Positions 16,652 through 22,922 of a stretch of 22,922 nucleotides of DNA are shown piece by piece. A program made the translations under genes and the position numbers. Numbering within the stretch: position 1 is the first letter of the stretch; each line of letters starts with the position of its first letter. The stretch is from the NCBI GenBank assembly GCA_025924495.1, contig JAICIG010000070.1, positions 1-22,922 of the forward strand, read 5' to 3'. The DNA is from Pirellulales bacterium. GTDB taxonomy: Bacteria; Planctomycetota; Planctomycetia; Pirellulales; JAICIG01. The notes under the pieces are model-generated. The model saw only the letters and a list, made by a program, of their open reading frames with translations, ran no database searches and was not told where the DNA came from.

Positions 16652-18142
16652 CTACTGGGCAGTAAATGCGGTATAGATCAAACTGCCGACGATTGCCACC
16701 AGCGTGCCGAGCGCGGTGATCATGCCTACGAGCACTAGAATCCGCACCGTCGCGGGAAGCTCGCGGATATTGCCATTCCAATGCAGCGGCTGCATGTCGG
16801 GCGAAAACAAGGGCAACGTCTCTTGACTGGCGCCCGCCATTGGCTGGGTGCCCAGCGAAAGCTGGCTCGGGCTGTCTCCCTGACCGGGTTCGTCCAACGG
16901 CTGTACGGAAAAGTTAGGTTCGGTGTCATCCAACGTCGACGGAGCCATGACTCGCCGGGCTGCGGCGGCGCTCAATGGTGGCGGAATAGGGATGGGCGAA
17001 GCCACGCGGACTTCGTGCCCAGGTGTCGCCGCGGCATGGCTCGCCCAGAATGCGAGTCGTGAAATCACTTCTCCCGCGGACTGGATGCGCTCTTTTGGAT
17101 TCTTCGCCATCATGTCGGCGATCACTTCCACAAAATCATCGCTCAGATCCGCATTCAAGCGACGCGGATCGAGCGGCATGACCTGGCAGTGATTGCGCGC
17201 CTTGTCGCGCGCTGTGCCGCCGGGAAACGGCACCTTGCCCGTTACGGCGTAATACAAGGTGCAGCCCAGCGCATAGATGTCGCTGAGCGGCGTCGGATGA
17301 TCGGGATCGGTGATTTGTTCCGGCGCCAGGTAGTCGGCCGTGCCCACGACTTTGCCGCCCCGCACGTCGGTTTGTTCGGCCTCATTGAAAAACCCGGCCA
17401 GTCCTAGGTCTGACACTTTGGTATGGCCGTCGGGCGTCACCAGCAAATTGCCGGGTTTCACATCGCGATGAATCAGGCCGCGACTATGAGCGTAGGCCAA
17501 TCCTTTGGCCGCCTGAGTGATAATGCCGGCGGCGGCGGTCATGCTCAGACGCCCCTGGCGCCGAATCAACCGGCGCAGGTCGGTGCCGGGGATGAATTCT
17601 GTCACGAGAAAATGCACGTTGCGGTCGTGCCCCGCATCGTAAGCGCGAACCAGGTTCTCGTGGTCGAGCTGCGCTTGGGTGCGAATCTCGCGGGCGAAAC
17701 CGGCAATAGCTTCAGGAGTGGATTTATGCTTGGGCAGCACCTTGACCGCGACGACGCGGTTCATGATGGAGTGTTCGGCCTTGAAGACCTGGCCCATTCC
17801 CCCTTGGCCGATTGAATCGATGATGTGGTAGGGGCCGAGATTGAAAGTCGTGCGGCCTTCACGGAGTTGCTCCGCCTGCCACCGGTTCAAACGCCCAAGC
17901 GCGACGAGCTTCTTGGCCAGACGTTCGTCGTTGATTGGCTTGTCGGGCTTGCGACCGCTCGAGCGAATCAGCTCAACGGCCTCGTCCAGCTCTTCCTGAG
18001 TGACCAAGCCGCTGGCTAAGGCAGATTGTTGGAAAACCGACTTATTCAAAGATGCGTCCCGGACGTTGAGCTCAGGTCGGCCGCCCGCGGCAGCCTCGGC
18101 GCCTCTTCGCAGTCCCTTCTCCTCTACCACCTTACCGCGCAC
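16652..18142 (-). CDS. Membrane-tethered Ser/Thr protein kinase (PknB type)
   Basis: This 496-aa Hanks-type kinase phosphorylates Ser/Thr of unknown targets. Visible motifs are the glycine loop GQGGMGQV (112-119), catalytic K134 in VAVK, HRDVKPGN (225-232, catalytic D227), DLG (245-247, replacing DFG as in many bacterial kinases) and APE (273-275). A small helical domain precedes the kinase (about 37-98) and resembles the N-terminus of the propeller protein at 9066. A Pro/Ser-rich linker with a PLDEP motif follows, then one C-terminal membrane helix (about 466-490) and almost no external domain, so it is a tail-anchored kinase with no outside sensor. The gene is convergent with the operon, the two stops being about 80 bp apart. 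The GTG start at 18142 has no good ribosome site; a TTG inside (residue 32, with GGGA upstream) is an alternative. Confidence 0.92.
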   Translation of the reverse strand: MRGKVVEEKGLRRGAEAAAGGRPELNVRDASLNKSVFQQSALASGLVTQEELDEAVELIRSSGRKPDKPINDERLAKKLVALGRLNRWQAEQLREGRTTFNLGPYHIIDSIGQGGMGQVFKAEHSIMNRVVAVKVLPKHKSTPEAIAGFAREIRTQAQLDHENLVRAYDAGHDRNVHFLVTEFIPGTDLRRLIRRQGRLSMTAAAGIITQAAKGLAYAHSRGLIHRDVKPGNLLVTPDGHTKVSDLGLAGFFNEAEQTDVRGGKVVGTADYLAPEQITDPDHPTPLSDIYALGCTLYYAVTGKVPFPGGTARDKARNHCQVMPLDPRRLNADLSDDFVEVIADMMAKNPKERIQSAGEVISRLAFWASHAAATPGHEVRVASPIPIPPPLSAAAARRVMAPSTLDDTEPNFSVQPLDEPGQGDSPSQLSLGTQPMAGASQETLPLFSPDMQPLHWNGNIRELPATVRILVLVGMITALGTLVAIVGSLIYTAFTAQ

Positions 18143-18263
18143 GGCTGGGCCGCGCCAAGCTGCCGGCCAGCGAGGCGGTTTTTTCTCCCTGGCGCGGGGC
18201 GCGCCATCGCTCTTTTTGAGGGTTCGCGAGCCCCCTGAGTTCCCAGAAAACCGTCAAATCTGG

Positions 18264-18314
18264 AAAAAAACGGCGAGCCGCGTCCAATCGGCCGCCCTGC
18301 CGGCTGCAATCGCC
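18264..18314 (-). terminator. Possible intrinsic terminator after the pseudouridine synthase gene
   Basis: On the minus strand, directly after the stop at 18315-18317, GGCGA and TCGCC (18310-18314 and 18272-18276) can pair around a GC-rich loop that itself holds short complementary blocks. Seven T residues follow one base later (18264-18270). The T-run is good but the stem is short and imperfect. Confidence 0.35.
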
Positions 18315-19004
18315 TTAGCTCGCCAGCGCTTCGTCGAATCCAAACTTCCGCCAGGCGACGGGCGCAGGCGCAATCAGATTGATTGCGGTCCCTTGCGTCG
18401 GATGGGTGAAATGCAAGCGGCGAGCGTGCAGCGCAATTCCCGCGGGAAAATCTTCTCGGCTGCCATACTTGCGATCTCCTAGCACCGGCAAGCCGCGTCC
18501 GGAAAGTTGGACGCGAATTTGGTGTTTGCGACCCGTATCCAATTTCACTTCCAGCAGCCAGAATTGGCGAACCTTGATCAGCCGACGATAACTCAAGCGC
18601 GCTTCCTGGGCCCCCGGTCGCCCGGAGCTGGTGCGGTGCATTTTGCGATGACGCTCGTCCTTGATCATCCAGTCGACGCACTGCTCTTCGGGAGGCGGTT
18701 GGCCCGAAACGATCGCCCAATACGACTTATCCACGACGCGCGTGCGAAATTGCTCGGTGAGTCGCGCAGCAGCTTTTGACGTGCGGGCGAACAGCACGAT
18801 CCCCGAAACGGGGGCATCCAGACGACTCATAGCGCCGAGATAAACATTGCCCGGCTTTTGGTATCGCTGCTTGATGTAGTCCTTGGCGAGCGCCAGCAAG
18901 CTCGGGCGCCCCGCGGCCACGCCCATGGTCGCCAAGCCGACCGGTTTTGACACCGCCAACAAGTGATTGTCTTCGTAAAGAATCTGCAACTGCGACGACA
19001 GCAT
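18315..19004 (-). CDS. RluA-family RNA pseudouridine synthase
   Basis: Numbered from the ATG at 19004, this 229-aa enzyme converts specific uridines in rRNA or tRNA to pseudouridine. It begins with ILYEDNHLLAVSKPVGL (8-24), the usual start of the RluA catalytic domain. The catalytic motif is SRLDAPVSGIVLF with D63 as the nucleophilic Asp. The later KLDTGRKHQIRVQL and LGDRKYG blocks are also family hallmarks. There is no N-terminal S4 domain, so it is the compact RluA/RluC-like type; the substrate site cannot be told from sequence. The frame continues upstream to 19226, but that extension is Arg-rich, lacks similarity to the family and would run antisense into the Maf gene, so I rejected it. 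It diverges from Maf. Confidence 0.92.
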   Translation of the reverse strand: MLSSQLQILYEDNHLLAVSKPVGLATMGVAAGRPSLLALAKDYIKQRYQKPGNVYLGAMSRLDAPVSGIVLFARTSKAAARLTEQFRTRVVDKSYWAIVSGQPPPEEQCVDWMIKDERHRKMHRTSSGRPGAQEARLSYRRLIKVRQFWLLEVKLDTGRKHQIRVQLSGRGLPVLGDRKYGSREDFPAGIALHARRLHFTHPTQGTAINLIAPAPVAWRKFGFDEALAS

Positions 19005-19111
19005 GAGGTTTTCAGGCAAGTGAAGAAAGAGGCGTCGCAAAGTGCAGATGATGAAATAAGCGCGGCGGGCCGCAGGCTGGCCCGACCTGTCCGGCAGTGC
19101 CCGCCGTTGGC

Positions 19112-19117
19112 TACAAT
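19112..19117 (+). promoter_or_regulatory. Possible -10 box for the Maf gene
   Basis: TACAAT lies at 19112-19117 in the 194-bp divergent region between the RluA and Maf genes, about 80 nt before the Maf start. I find no convincing -35 box at 16-18 bp, so this is only a candidate. Confidence 0.25.
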
Positions 19118-19198
19118 GCGGTAGCCGCCAACAGCGTTGCTGCCGACGCCGTTGCCCGTGCGGAGGGCGAATTCTCACCAATCTTAACAATTGCCACG

Positions 19199-19801
19199 AT
19201 GATGAACGAGTTGGTCTCGCCCACAAAATCAGCCGAGCCGGAAATGATACTCGCGAGCGGCTCCCCTCGACGCCGAGAACTGCTGACCGAGGCGGGTTAC
19301 CGGTTCCGTGTGATTCCCCCCCACGCCGAAGCGGAATGCGGCGTGTGCAGCGGCGAGTCGCCCCCGGAACTCGTGGCCCGGCTGGCCTTTCAGAAGGCGG
19401 CCGACGTCAACCAACGAGTCGCAAGCGGTTTGATCGTGGCCTGCGACACAGTGGCTGAATGCGCAGGACACATTCTCGGCAAGCCGCTCAACGAACAACA
19501 TGCCCGCGAAATGCTCGAACTATTGCGAGGTCGCGAGCACCGAGTCTACAGCGGTCTTTGTCTGTGGCGGGCGCCCACAGGCGAGCCTTGCCTGGCCGTT
19601 GAGCGAACCGTGCTGCGGATGCACCCGCTCACGGCGGAGCAAATCGACGAATATCTGGCCAGCGGTCTCTGGGAAGGCAAGGCGGGGGCCTTCGGTTATC
19701 AAGATCGGCTCGGCTGGCTCGAAATCGTCGAAGGGAGCGAGTCGAATGTCGTGGGTTTGCCAATGGAACGGCTTCAGCAAATGCTGGCTCAGATGGCTTG
19801 A
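19199..19801 (+). CDS. maf: Maf family nucleotide pyrophosphatase
   Basis: Numbered from ATG 19199 (200 aa), this enzyme hydrolyses non-canonical or damaged nucleoside triphosphates (dTTP/UTP or methylated forms) to monophosphate and pyrophosphate and is linked to nucleotide-pool cleaning and septation arrest. Family motifs are present in order: ASGSPRRRELL (19-29), QKA with K66, ACDTVAE with D83, GKP with K95, KAGAFGYQDR with Q169, and a late SNVVGLP block. The length is typical. The open frame reaches back to 19097, but the extension has no family similarity, and the two ATGs at 19199 and 19202 place the first beta-strand correctly. A Gln in the KAG..Q motif fits the YhdE-like branch, but the exact substrate is uncertain. 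Confidence 0.92.
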   Translation: MMNELVSPTKSAEPEMILASGSPRRRELLTEAGYRFRVIPPHAEAECGVCSGESPPELVARLAFQKAADVNQRVASGLIVACDTVAECAGHILGKPLNEQHAREMLELLRGREHRVYSGLCLWRAPTGEPCLAVERTVLRMHPLTAEQIDEYLASGLWEGKAGAFGYQDRLGWLEIVEGSESNVVGLPMERLQQMLAQMA

Positions 19802-19967
19802 CCCGCAAGAAATGCTCGACCGCGACCGTGACAGGCCACGCGGTTCGCCCGCCACGAGGAGGACCCCCGTGGCAAGCTGCGTTGTTCCGCGGCCCCATGA
19901 TTTGGTCCAGCCGCTATCGCGTCGGCGACTCGGCCCTGGCGCAATCGTCTACAGTTGGCGCCTTCGA

Positions 19968-20543
19968 TTAGCGCAAGGCTTTGGCGGGCCGTTTGATTCG
20001 CGCCGCGCCATTCTTGGCAAGAGACTGCGGCGGCTTGAGCTCGATCAATTCCGCCAATCCGGCGCGAGCGAATTCAGAGCCCGACACGTATCGTCCCGGC
20101 GCCATCCAGCGATCAACCAATTCTTTGGTCGTGCCGAGTAGTTCCGCCAGCAACCGGTCCATGTCGGTTTCCAATTGGCCGAAATGCCGAGCCCACTCGG
20201 CCGCCTCGGCCAATCCGACGTTCTCCTCGCTTTGCCATTTCATCGGATGAAACAACAGCACGCTGTACGGCGTCACGAGCCGGCGCCGGCAGGCAGCCAA
20301 GGGCCACAATGCCGCGGAAGAACATTCACCCGTGACTAATCCTGTGGCGCGCAAACCCCGCACGAGCAGCGTGGTCATTAGCGCCATCCCCGAGTAAGGG
20401 CTGCCGCCGGGCGAATCGAAGTACAACATGCATTCGCCGCCCATGGGTATGTCCAGCAATTGCCGCGTCAATTCGCCTTCGCAATCAGTCAAATCGCCGA
20501 CAAAGGCAATTTCCGGCGTCTTCTCTGCGTCGTCGCCTTCCAT
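19968..20543 (-). CDS. ClpP-like (S14 family) protein with altered catalytic triad
   Basis: This 191-aa protein has the ClpP/crotonase-type fold: FDSPGGSP (42-49) matches the oxyanion-loop motif of ClpP, and GECSSAAL (72-79) aligns with GQAASMGA, putting the nucleophile at S76. LLFHP (96-100) carries a His (H99), one position later than in the canonical IHQP if the Pro is aligned. The block ending APGRYVSGSEFARAGL (148-163) matches ClpP's RDRFLSAPEAVEYGL, so the position of the catalytic Asp is Gly150. It may therefore be inactive, use another acid, or act with a true ClpP. A basic tail follows. The start codon overlaps the stop of the upstream gene by one base (TAATG), so it is translationally coupled to the cysteine-cluster protein. 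No signal peptide is seen. Confidence 0.82.
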   Translation of the reverse strand: MEGDDAEKTPEIAFVGDLTDCEGELTRQLLDIPMGGECMLYFDSPGGSPYSGMALMTTLLVRGLRATGLVTGECSSAALWPLAACRRRLVTPYSVLLFHPMKWQSEENVGLAEAAEWARHFGQLETDMDRLLAELLGTTKELVDRWMAPGRYVSGSEFARAGLAELIELKPPQSLAKNGAARIKRPAKALR

Positions 20544-21106
20544 TAATCTTCGCCTTCCTTAGAGTCGGAGCGGGGAACCGCAGTCTTGTCTGCCAAACGC
20601 AGCCGCATGCGAATCGGTCCCTGGCAACATTCGCATTCTTTTAATTCGTACATTGGAATCGAGCAGATGTCGCACCAATAATCAAGCTCGTATTTAGCGC
20701 CATCTTTCAGTGCATAGACGCGCACGACCTGAATCATCGGCGAGCCCTCATACGTGCGCACCATCAACTCTAAATCCAGGTTGCGGAGCCGCTCGTCGAT
20801 AAAAAAAGCGCGCCCGCGGAAATCCTTGACGATCGGCAGCAATCCATCAGTTGTCTCGAGCGCCACGACGGCATGAATTGCGTCCCGATCGGTTTCGATG
20901 CCGTATTTCTTCTTCAACGCCTCCGCCAGCCACACGACTCGGCCGCGCAACGACTGCGTGCGATAGGCTGGCTTGCCGGCTTCGCTGTGAACGGCGGAGG
21001 TCTCAACGGCGGGTTCGTCCGCCGCTAAAATCGGCGCGAGCATCAGCCCCGCAGCGATCGCTACGCAAATCGTCTTGGCAATGGAGAACATCGATAGGCG
21101 CGACAA
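20543..21106 (-). CDS. Secreted protein with C-terminal cysteine cluster, unknown function
   Basis: I do not recognise a named family. The 187-aa product begins with a signal peptide (about 1-29, hydrophobic core and cleavage near ILAAD). A conserved-looking alpha/beta domain follows (about 50-140). Near the end is a cysteine cluster: C145xxC148, then C158, C160 and C161, in the context CDIC...YELKECECCQGP. Five cysteines within 17 residues suggest a metal or cluster site, or disulfides in an exported protein. The TTG start at 21106 has GAGAGG 6 nt upstream; ATG 21091 would only shorten the leader by five residues. The gene lies 39 nt after the upstream secreted-protein gene, and its stop overlaps the ClpP-like start by one base, so the three form an operon. 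Confidence 0.78.
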   Translation of the reverse strand: MSRLSMFSIAKTICVAIAAGLMLAPILAADEPAVETSAVHSEAGKPAYRTQSLRGRVVWLAEALKKKYGIETDRDAIHAVVALETTDGLLPIVKDFRGRAFFIDERLRNLDLELMVRTYEGSPMIQVVRVYALKDGAKYELDYWCDICSIPMYELKECECCQGPIRMRLRLADKTAVPRSDSKEGED

Positions 21107-21145
21107 GCTTGGCCTCTCGCTATGGCACGGCCAAGGCAGGAAATA

Positions 21146-21820
21146 CTATTCGGCGGCTTTTCCCACCACGACCAGTTGCAGCGTCAATTTCCCGGTCTTT
21201 CCTCCGGCCGTCGTCGGATTGGAAAACTTCACGCTCCACAATTCTCGCGCCTCGTCATGCGCCATTTTGGGCGACTCATCGGCGTCGGGCTCTGCTGCCA
21301 ACAAACTCAGCATCGCCGGATGTGTTCCGCCTGCCGCCTTGGGACTCAACGAGAACATTTTTTCTTTGCTCATCGGCTCCGACTGCTGATCGTCGGCGGC
21401 CCGGAACAAAAGCAGGAAATCCCGCGTGTCTGACGTGCCTACATGGTTGCCATCCTGTGGCTGAAGCGCATAGCGCAACGTGTAAAGACCTCTGGCAATC
21501 TCTTGGCCGCGGAAATCGCCGCCTTTGCGGGCAAAGCGGACGACGCCGATCAGCTCGCCTGGCTCAAGCGGATAAATTATCGTATTTGACCGCTTGAAAT
21601 CGGCGTCCACCGTCCAAGCCTTACAGGGCCAAACCTCACAAAGCGTGCGCTTGCCGCTTTTCACCACGAAGCCGGTCGGCGAAAGCTGCTCGGCGACGGC
21701 CGACCCCAGTTCATCGTCGGGCGCGGCCTGGTTTAACGCCTCCACGCTGTAATCGGCCGACTTTGCCGAGGGCGAAATTCCAATTGCAATCAACAACACA
21801 AGCAAACCGACAAATCGCAT
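21146..21820 (-). CDS. Secreted protein of unknown function, first gene of the ClpP-like operon
   Basis: The 224-aa product (from ATG 21820) has a clear signal peptide (about 1-22, with a cleavage near KSA-DY). The mature part is predicted soluble and beta-rich. A stretch reading ARGLYTLRYALQPQDGNHV followed by TRDFLLLF (about residues 110-140) resembles the immunoglobulin-like modules of exported planctomycete proteins, but I cannot name a family. The ATG at 21820 is chosen because AGGAGA lies 9 nt upstream; an in-frame TTG at 21838 would overlap that site. A promoter and a palindrome lie just upstream (21874-21918). Two more minus-strand genes follow closely. The sequence gives no catalytic motif. 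Confidence 0.75.
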   Translation of the reverse strand: MRFVGLLVLLIAIGISPSAKSADYSVEALNQAAPDDELGSAVAEQLSPTGFVVKSGKRTLCEVWPCKAWTVDADFKRSNTIIYPLEPGELIGVVRFARKGGDFRGQEIARGLYTLRYALQPQDGNHVGTSDTRDFLLLFRAADDQQSEPMSKEKMFSLSPKAAGGTHPAMLSLLAAEPDADESPKMAHDEARELWSVKFSNPTTAGGKTGKLTLQLVVVGKAAE

Positions 21821-21873
21821 CGGCGGATTTCTCCTCAAGAGCCTCGCTAGAAATTTTCTCGCACATCGCAGCC

Positions 21874-21889
21874 TGACAGTCAGCTGTCA
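21874..21889 (-). promoter_or_regulatory. Palindrome over the transcription start, possible operator
   Basis: TGACAG and CTGTCA form a perfect inverted repeat with a 4-nt centre at 21874-21889. On the minus strand it abuts the -10 box (21889-21894), so it covers the expected start site of the secreted-protein/ClpP-like operon. This is where a repressor would bind; a 5'-end RNA hairpin is the alternative. No regulator gene in the window is an obvious match. Confidence 0.4.
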
Positions 21890-21918
21890 TTATAGTTCGA
21901 CGGCATCCGCGAAGGCAA
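21889..21918 (-). promoter_or_regulatory. Promoter of the secreted-protein/ClpP-like operon
   Basis: Read on the minus strand, TTGCCT (21918 to 21913) matches the -35 consensus at four of six positions. After 18 bp comes a perfect TATAAT (21894 to 21889). The start site would be near 21882, about 62 nt before the ATG at 21820. Confidence 0.6.
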
Positions 21919-21959
21919 AAGCGAATTTGGCCTCTTCCGCGCCCACGGCAAGCCCATGG

Positions 21960-21991
21960 AAAAACGCAGGAGCCTCTCGGATTTCTCCTGC
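21960..21991 (-). terminator. Intrinsic terminator downstream of the PilZ gene
   Basis: On the minus strand, GCAGGAG (21991 to 21985) and CTCCTGC (21972 to 21966) form a 7-bp stem with a 12-nt loop. One base later follow five T residues (21964 to 21960). It lies about 90 nt after the PilZ stop and just before the next promoter, so it separates the two transcription units. Confidence 0.55.
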
Positions 21992-22082
21992 AAGAACACA
22001 GCTGCAAAGCATGATCGCTGCACGAATGGCAACAGAGGAAGACGAATGGAGAAGTGCGAAGCACTCCGGCCACGCCGAGTCG

Positions 22083-22565
22083 TCAGGCGTGGATGAGTTC
22101 GGTGGCGGCGAGCGCTTCCTGATTCAAGCGCGGATCGAGCCGCGCGGCCAAAGAAACCATCCGACGGATCTCCGGCGTCTGGGCCGGATTGAGCGACTCC
22201 GTCAGCTCGATTCCGAGTTGCCAAAATCCGCCGCCCAAGGGAACATTCTGCCGCACCTCGCCCAACACGAAGTAAGCCTGCTCCGCAAACCAGAAGCCGA
22301 CCGCCACGCGCTCTGCGCGAAAGGGCTGCGGCAATACCAAAGCCAAACCACGAGTCGATAGGTTCTTGGTCAAAGCGAATGTCGCTTCTTGAATCGACAG
22401 CTCTCGATCGTATGGAGCCAACAGGACAGGCGCCGTGCGATGCAGGCGATGTTCCCAGCGGGCCTCAAAATCGAACGACGCCGGGTCAGGATGGACGGCG
22501 TCGAGAATCCGTCGGATGACCTTATGCACTGCCAGATTTCTAGGACGTCGGCCAAAGGGACACAT
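22083..22565 (-). CDS. PilZ-domain protein, likely c-di-GMP receptor
   Basis: Numbered from ATG 22565 (160 aa), the protein shows both PilZ ligand motifs: RxxxR as R36-W-E-H-R40 and the NxSxxG box as N68-L-S-T-R-G73. Beta-strands of the PilZ barrel follow (RVAVGFWF, FVLGEVR, WQLGIELTE). A helical C-terminal tail (about 125-160) completes it. PilZ proteins bind cyclic di-GMP and pass the signal to motility, polysaccharide or transcription partners; no partner domain is fused here. The frame continues upstream to 22760, but that part is Arg/Ser/Pro-rich and unlike a protein domain, so ATG 22565 or a GTG at 22529 is the likely start. No strong ribosome site is seen. Confidence 0.75.
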   Translation of the reverse strand: MCPFGRRPRNLAVHKVIRRILDAVHPDPASFDFEARWEHRLHRTAPVLLAPYDRELSIQEATFALTKNLSTRGLALVLPQPFRAERVAVGFWFAEQAYFVLGEVRQNVPLGGGFWQLGIELTESLNPAQTPEIRRMVSLAARLDPRLNQEALAATELIHA

Positions 22566-22787
22566 GCGTTGTCTCGCACAATCGTTAGGTGGACGATGAT
22601 CGCTTGAAGCATAGCTTTTTATCTTCTCTTGCGGACGGGATGCCCGATTCGTACCGAGACGCTTCTGCCGGCACGAATGTCTGGCGCACGCCGCAAATGC
22701 CGAATACGCCGAATGACGCGGTTGCGCCCCCGATGACAGCGGAGTGAGGGGAGCGGGCACACGGAACAGGCGCCCGCGACTTCAGCC

Positions 22788-22922
22788 TTAGCAAAGCTCG
22801 GGAATCGGTCGCCCGCCCTCGGTGACGATCGGATTCGGTCGTCCCGAGGCGTTGAGCCAATGGCTGCTAAGATCGATCTGGAGATGGCGAAACACCGTGG
22901 CCGCCAGATCGGAAGGCGTCAC
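22788..22922 (-). CDS. C-terminus of a DUF1501 family protein, partial
   Basis: On the minus strand the frame enters from the window edge and ends at TAA (22790 to 22788), giving 44 residues. It reads VTPSDLAATVFRHLQID, then SGRPNPIVTEGGRPI, then ELC. This is the characteristic ending of DUF1501 proteins, sulfatase-like secreted proteins abundant in planctomycetes and usually paired with a DUF1549/DUF1553 cytochrome-containing partner gene. The start and most of the gene lie beyond the window, so any neighbouring partner cannot be seen. No clear terminator follows the stop. Confidence 0.82.
   Translation of the reverse strand: MTPSDLAATVFRHLQIDLSSHWLNASGRPNPIVTEGGRPIPELC

Noticed and set aside
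19005..19226. Extended N-terminus of the pseudouridine synthase starting at 19226
   Set aside because: The extra 74 residues are Arg-rich, unlike the family, and would overlap the Maf gene on the other strand; ATG 19004 gives a normal start.
19851..19873. Hairpin GCCACG/CGTGGC after the Maf gene
   Set aside because: A 6-bp stem with an 11-nt loop and no T-run; not enough to call a terminator.
22585..22860. 91-aa minus-strand frame between the PilZ and DUF1501 genes
   Set aside because: It overlaps the DUF1501 coding end in another frame and has no domain or ribosome site; the 222-bp gap appears non-coding.
1..22922. tRNA, rRNA, CRISPR array, insertion sequence, integrase or prophage genes
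   Set aside because: No regularly spaced repeats, terminal inverted repeats with a transposase, or recognisable RNA gene sequence was seen in reading the window; a tRNAscan and Rfam search would be needed to exclude small RNAs.

Overview
The window looks like a chromosome segment of a GC-rich member of the Planctomycetota, most likely Pirellulales-like. This placement is an inference from protein character, not from a marker gene. The pointers are a DUF1501-type C-terminus, a membrane-tethered PknB-type kinase carrying a small N-terminal helical domain, Ala/Pro/acidic linkers, oversized ResB/CcsA cytochrome c maturation proteins, and several secreted proteins of the kind common in that phylum.

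Layout. 1-162 is the 3' end of a probable thioredoxin-fold gene, closed by a strong intrinsic terminator (231-272). A 474-bp non-coding stretch with a TATAAT box and a leader hairpin precedes a two-gene System II cytochrome c maturation operon (ResB 637-2814, CcsA 2851-5781). A short open frame at 5831-6025 resembles the C-terminal SPASM part of a radical SAM protein and is probably a gene remnant.

A good sigma70-type promoter (TTGACA, 17 bp, TACGAT; 6046-6074) then opens a seven-gene plus-strand operon, 6180-16572. In order it encodes a single-pass anchor protein with an unassigned C-terminal domain, an ExbB/TolQ proton channel, an ExbD/TolR protein, a second ExbD/TolR with an N-terminal zinc ribbon, a 1192-aa membrane protein with a TPR-like segment and a PQQ-type beta-propeller, a TPR plus family-5 solute-binding-protein fusion without permease or ATPase genes, and a secreted 501-aa protein of unknown function. 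A convergent Ser/Thr kinase gene follows (16652-18142). Its N-terminal helical domain aligns with the N-terminus of the propeller protein. I read this block as a candidate, possibly undescribed, proton-motive-force-driven envelope system under kinase control. It is the main point of interest; the functional link is inference.

The rest is housekeeping and accessory. An RluA-type pseudouridine synthase (minus) diverges from a Maf nucleotide pyrophosphatase (plus). A minus-strand operon (21820 down to 19968) encodes two secreted unknowns, one with a cysteine cluster, and a ClpP-like protein whose expected catalytic Asp position is Gly. That operon starts at a TATAAT promoter with a palindrome over the start site. 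A PilZ-type c-di-GMP receptor gene with its own terminator lies upstream, and the C-terminus of a DUF1501 protein ends the window.

I saw no rRNA, tRNA, CRISPR array, insertion sequence or integrase. Start codons are often uncertain because Shine-Dalgarno signals are weak, and each entry says where this matters.
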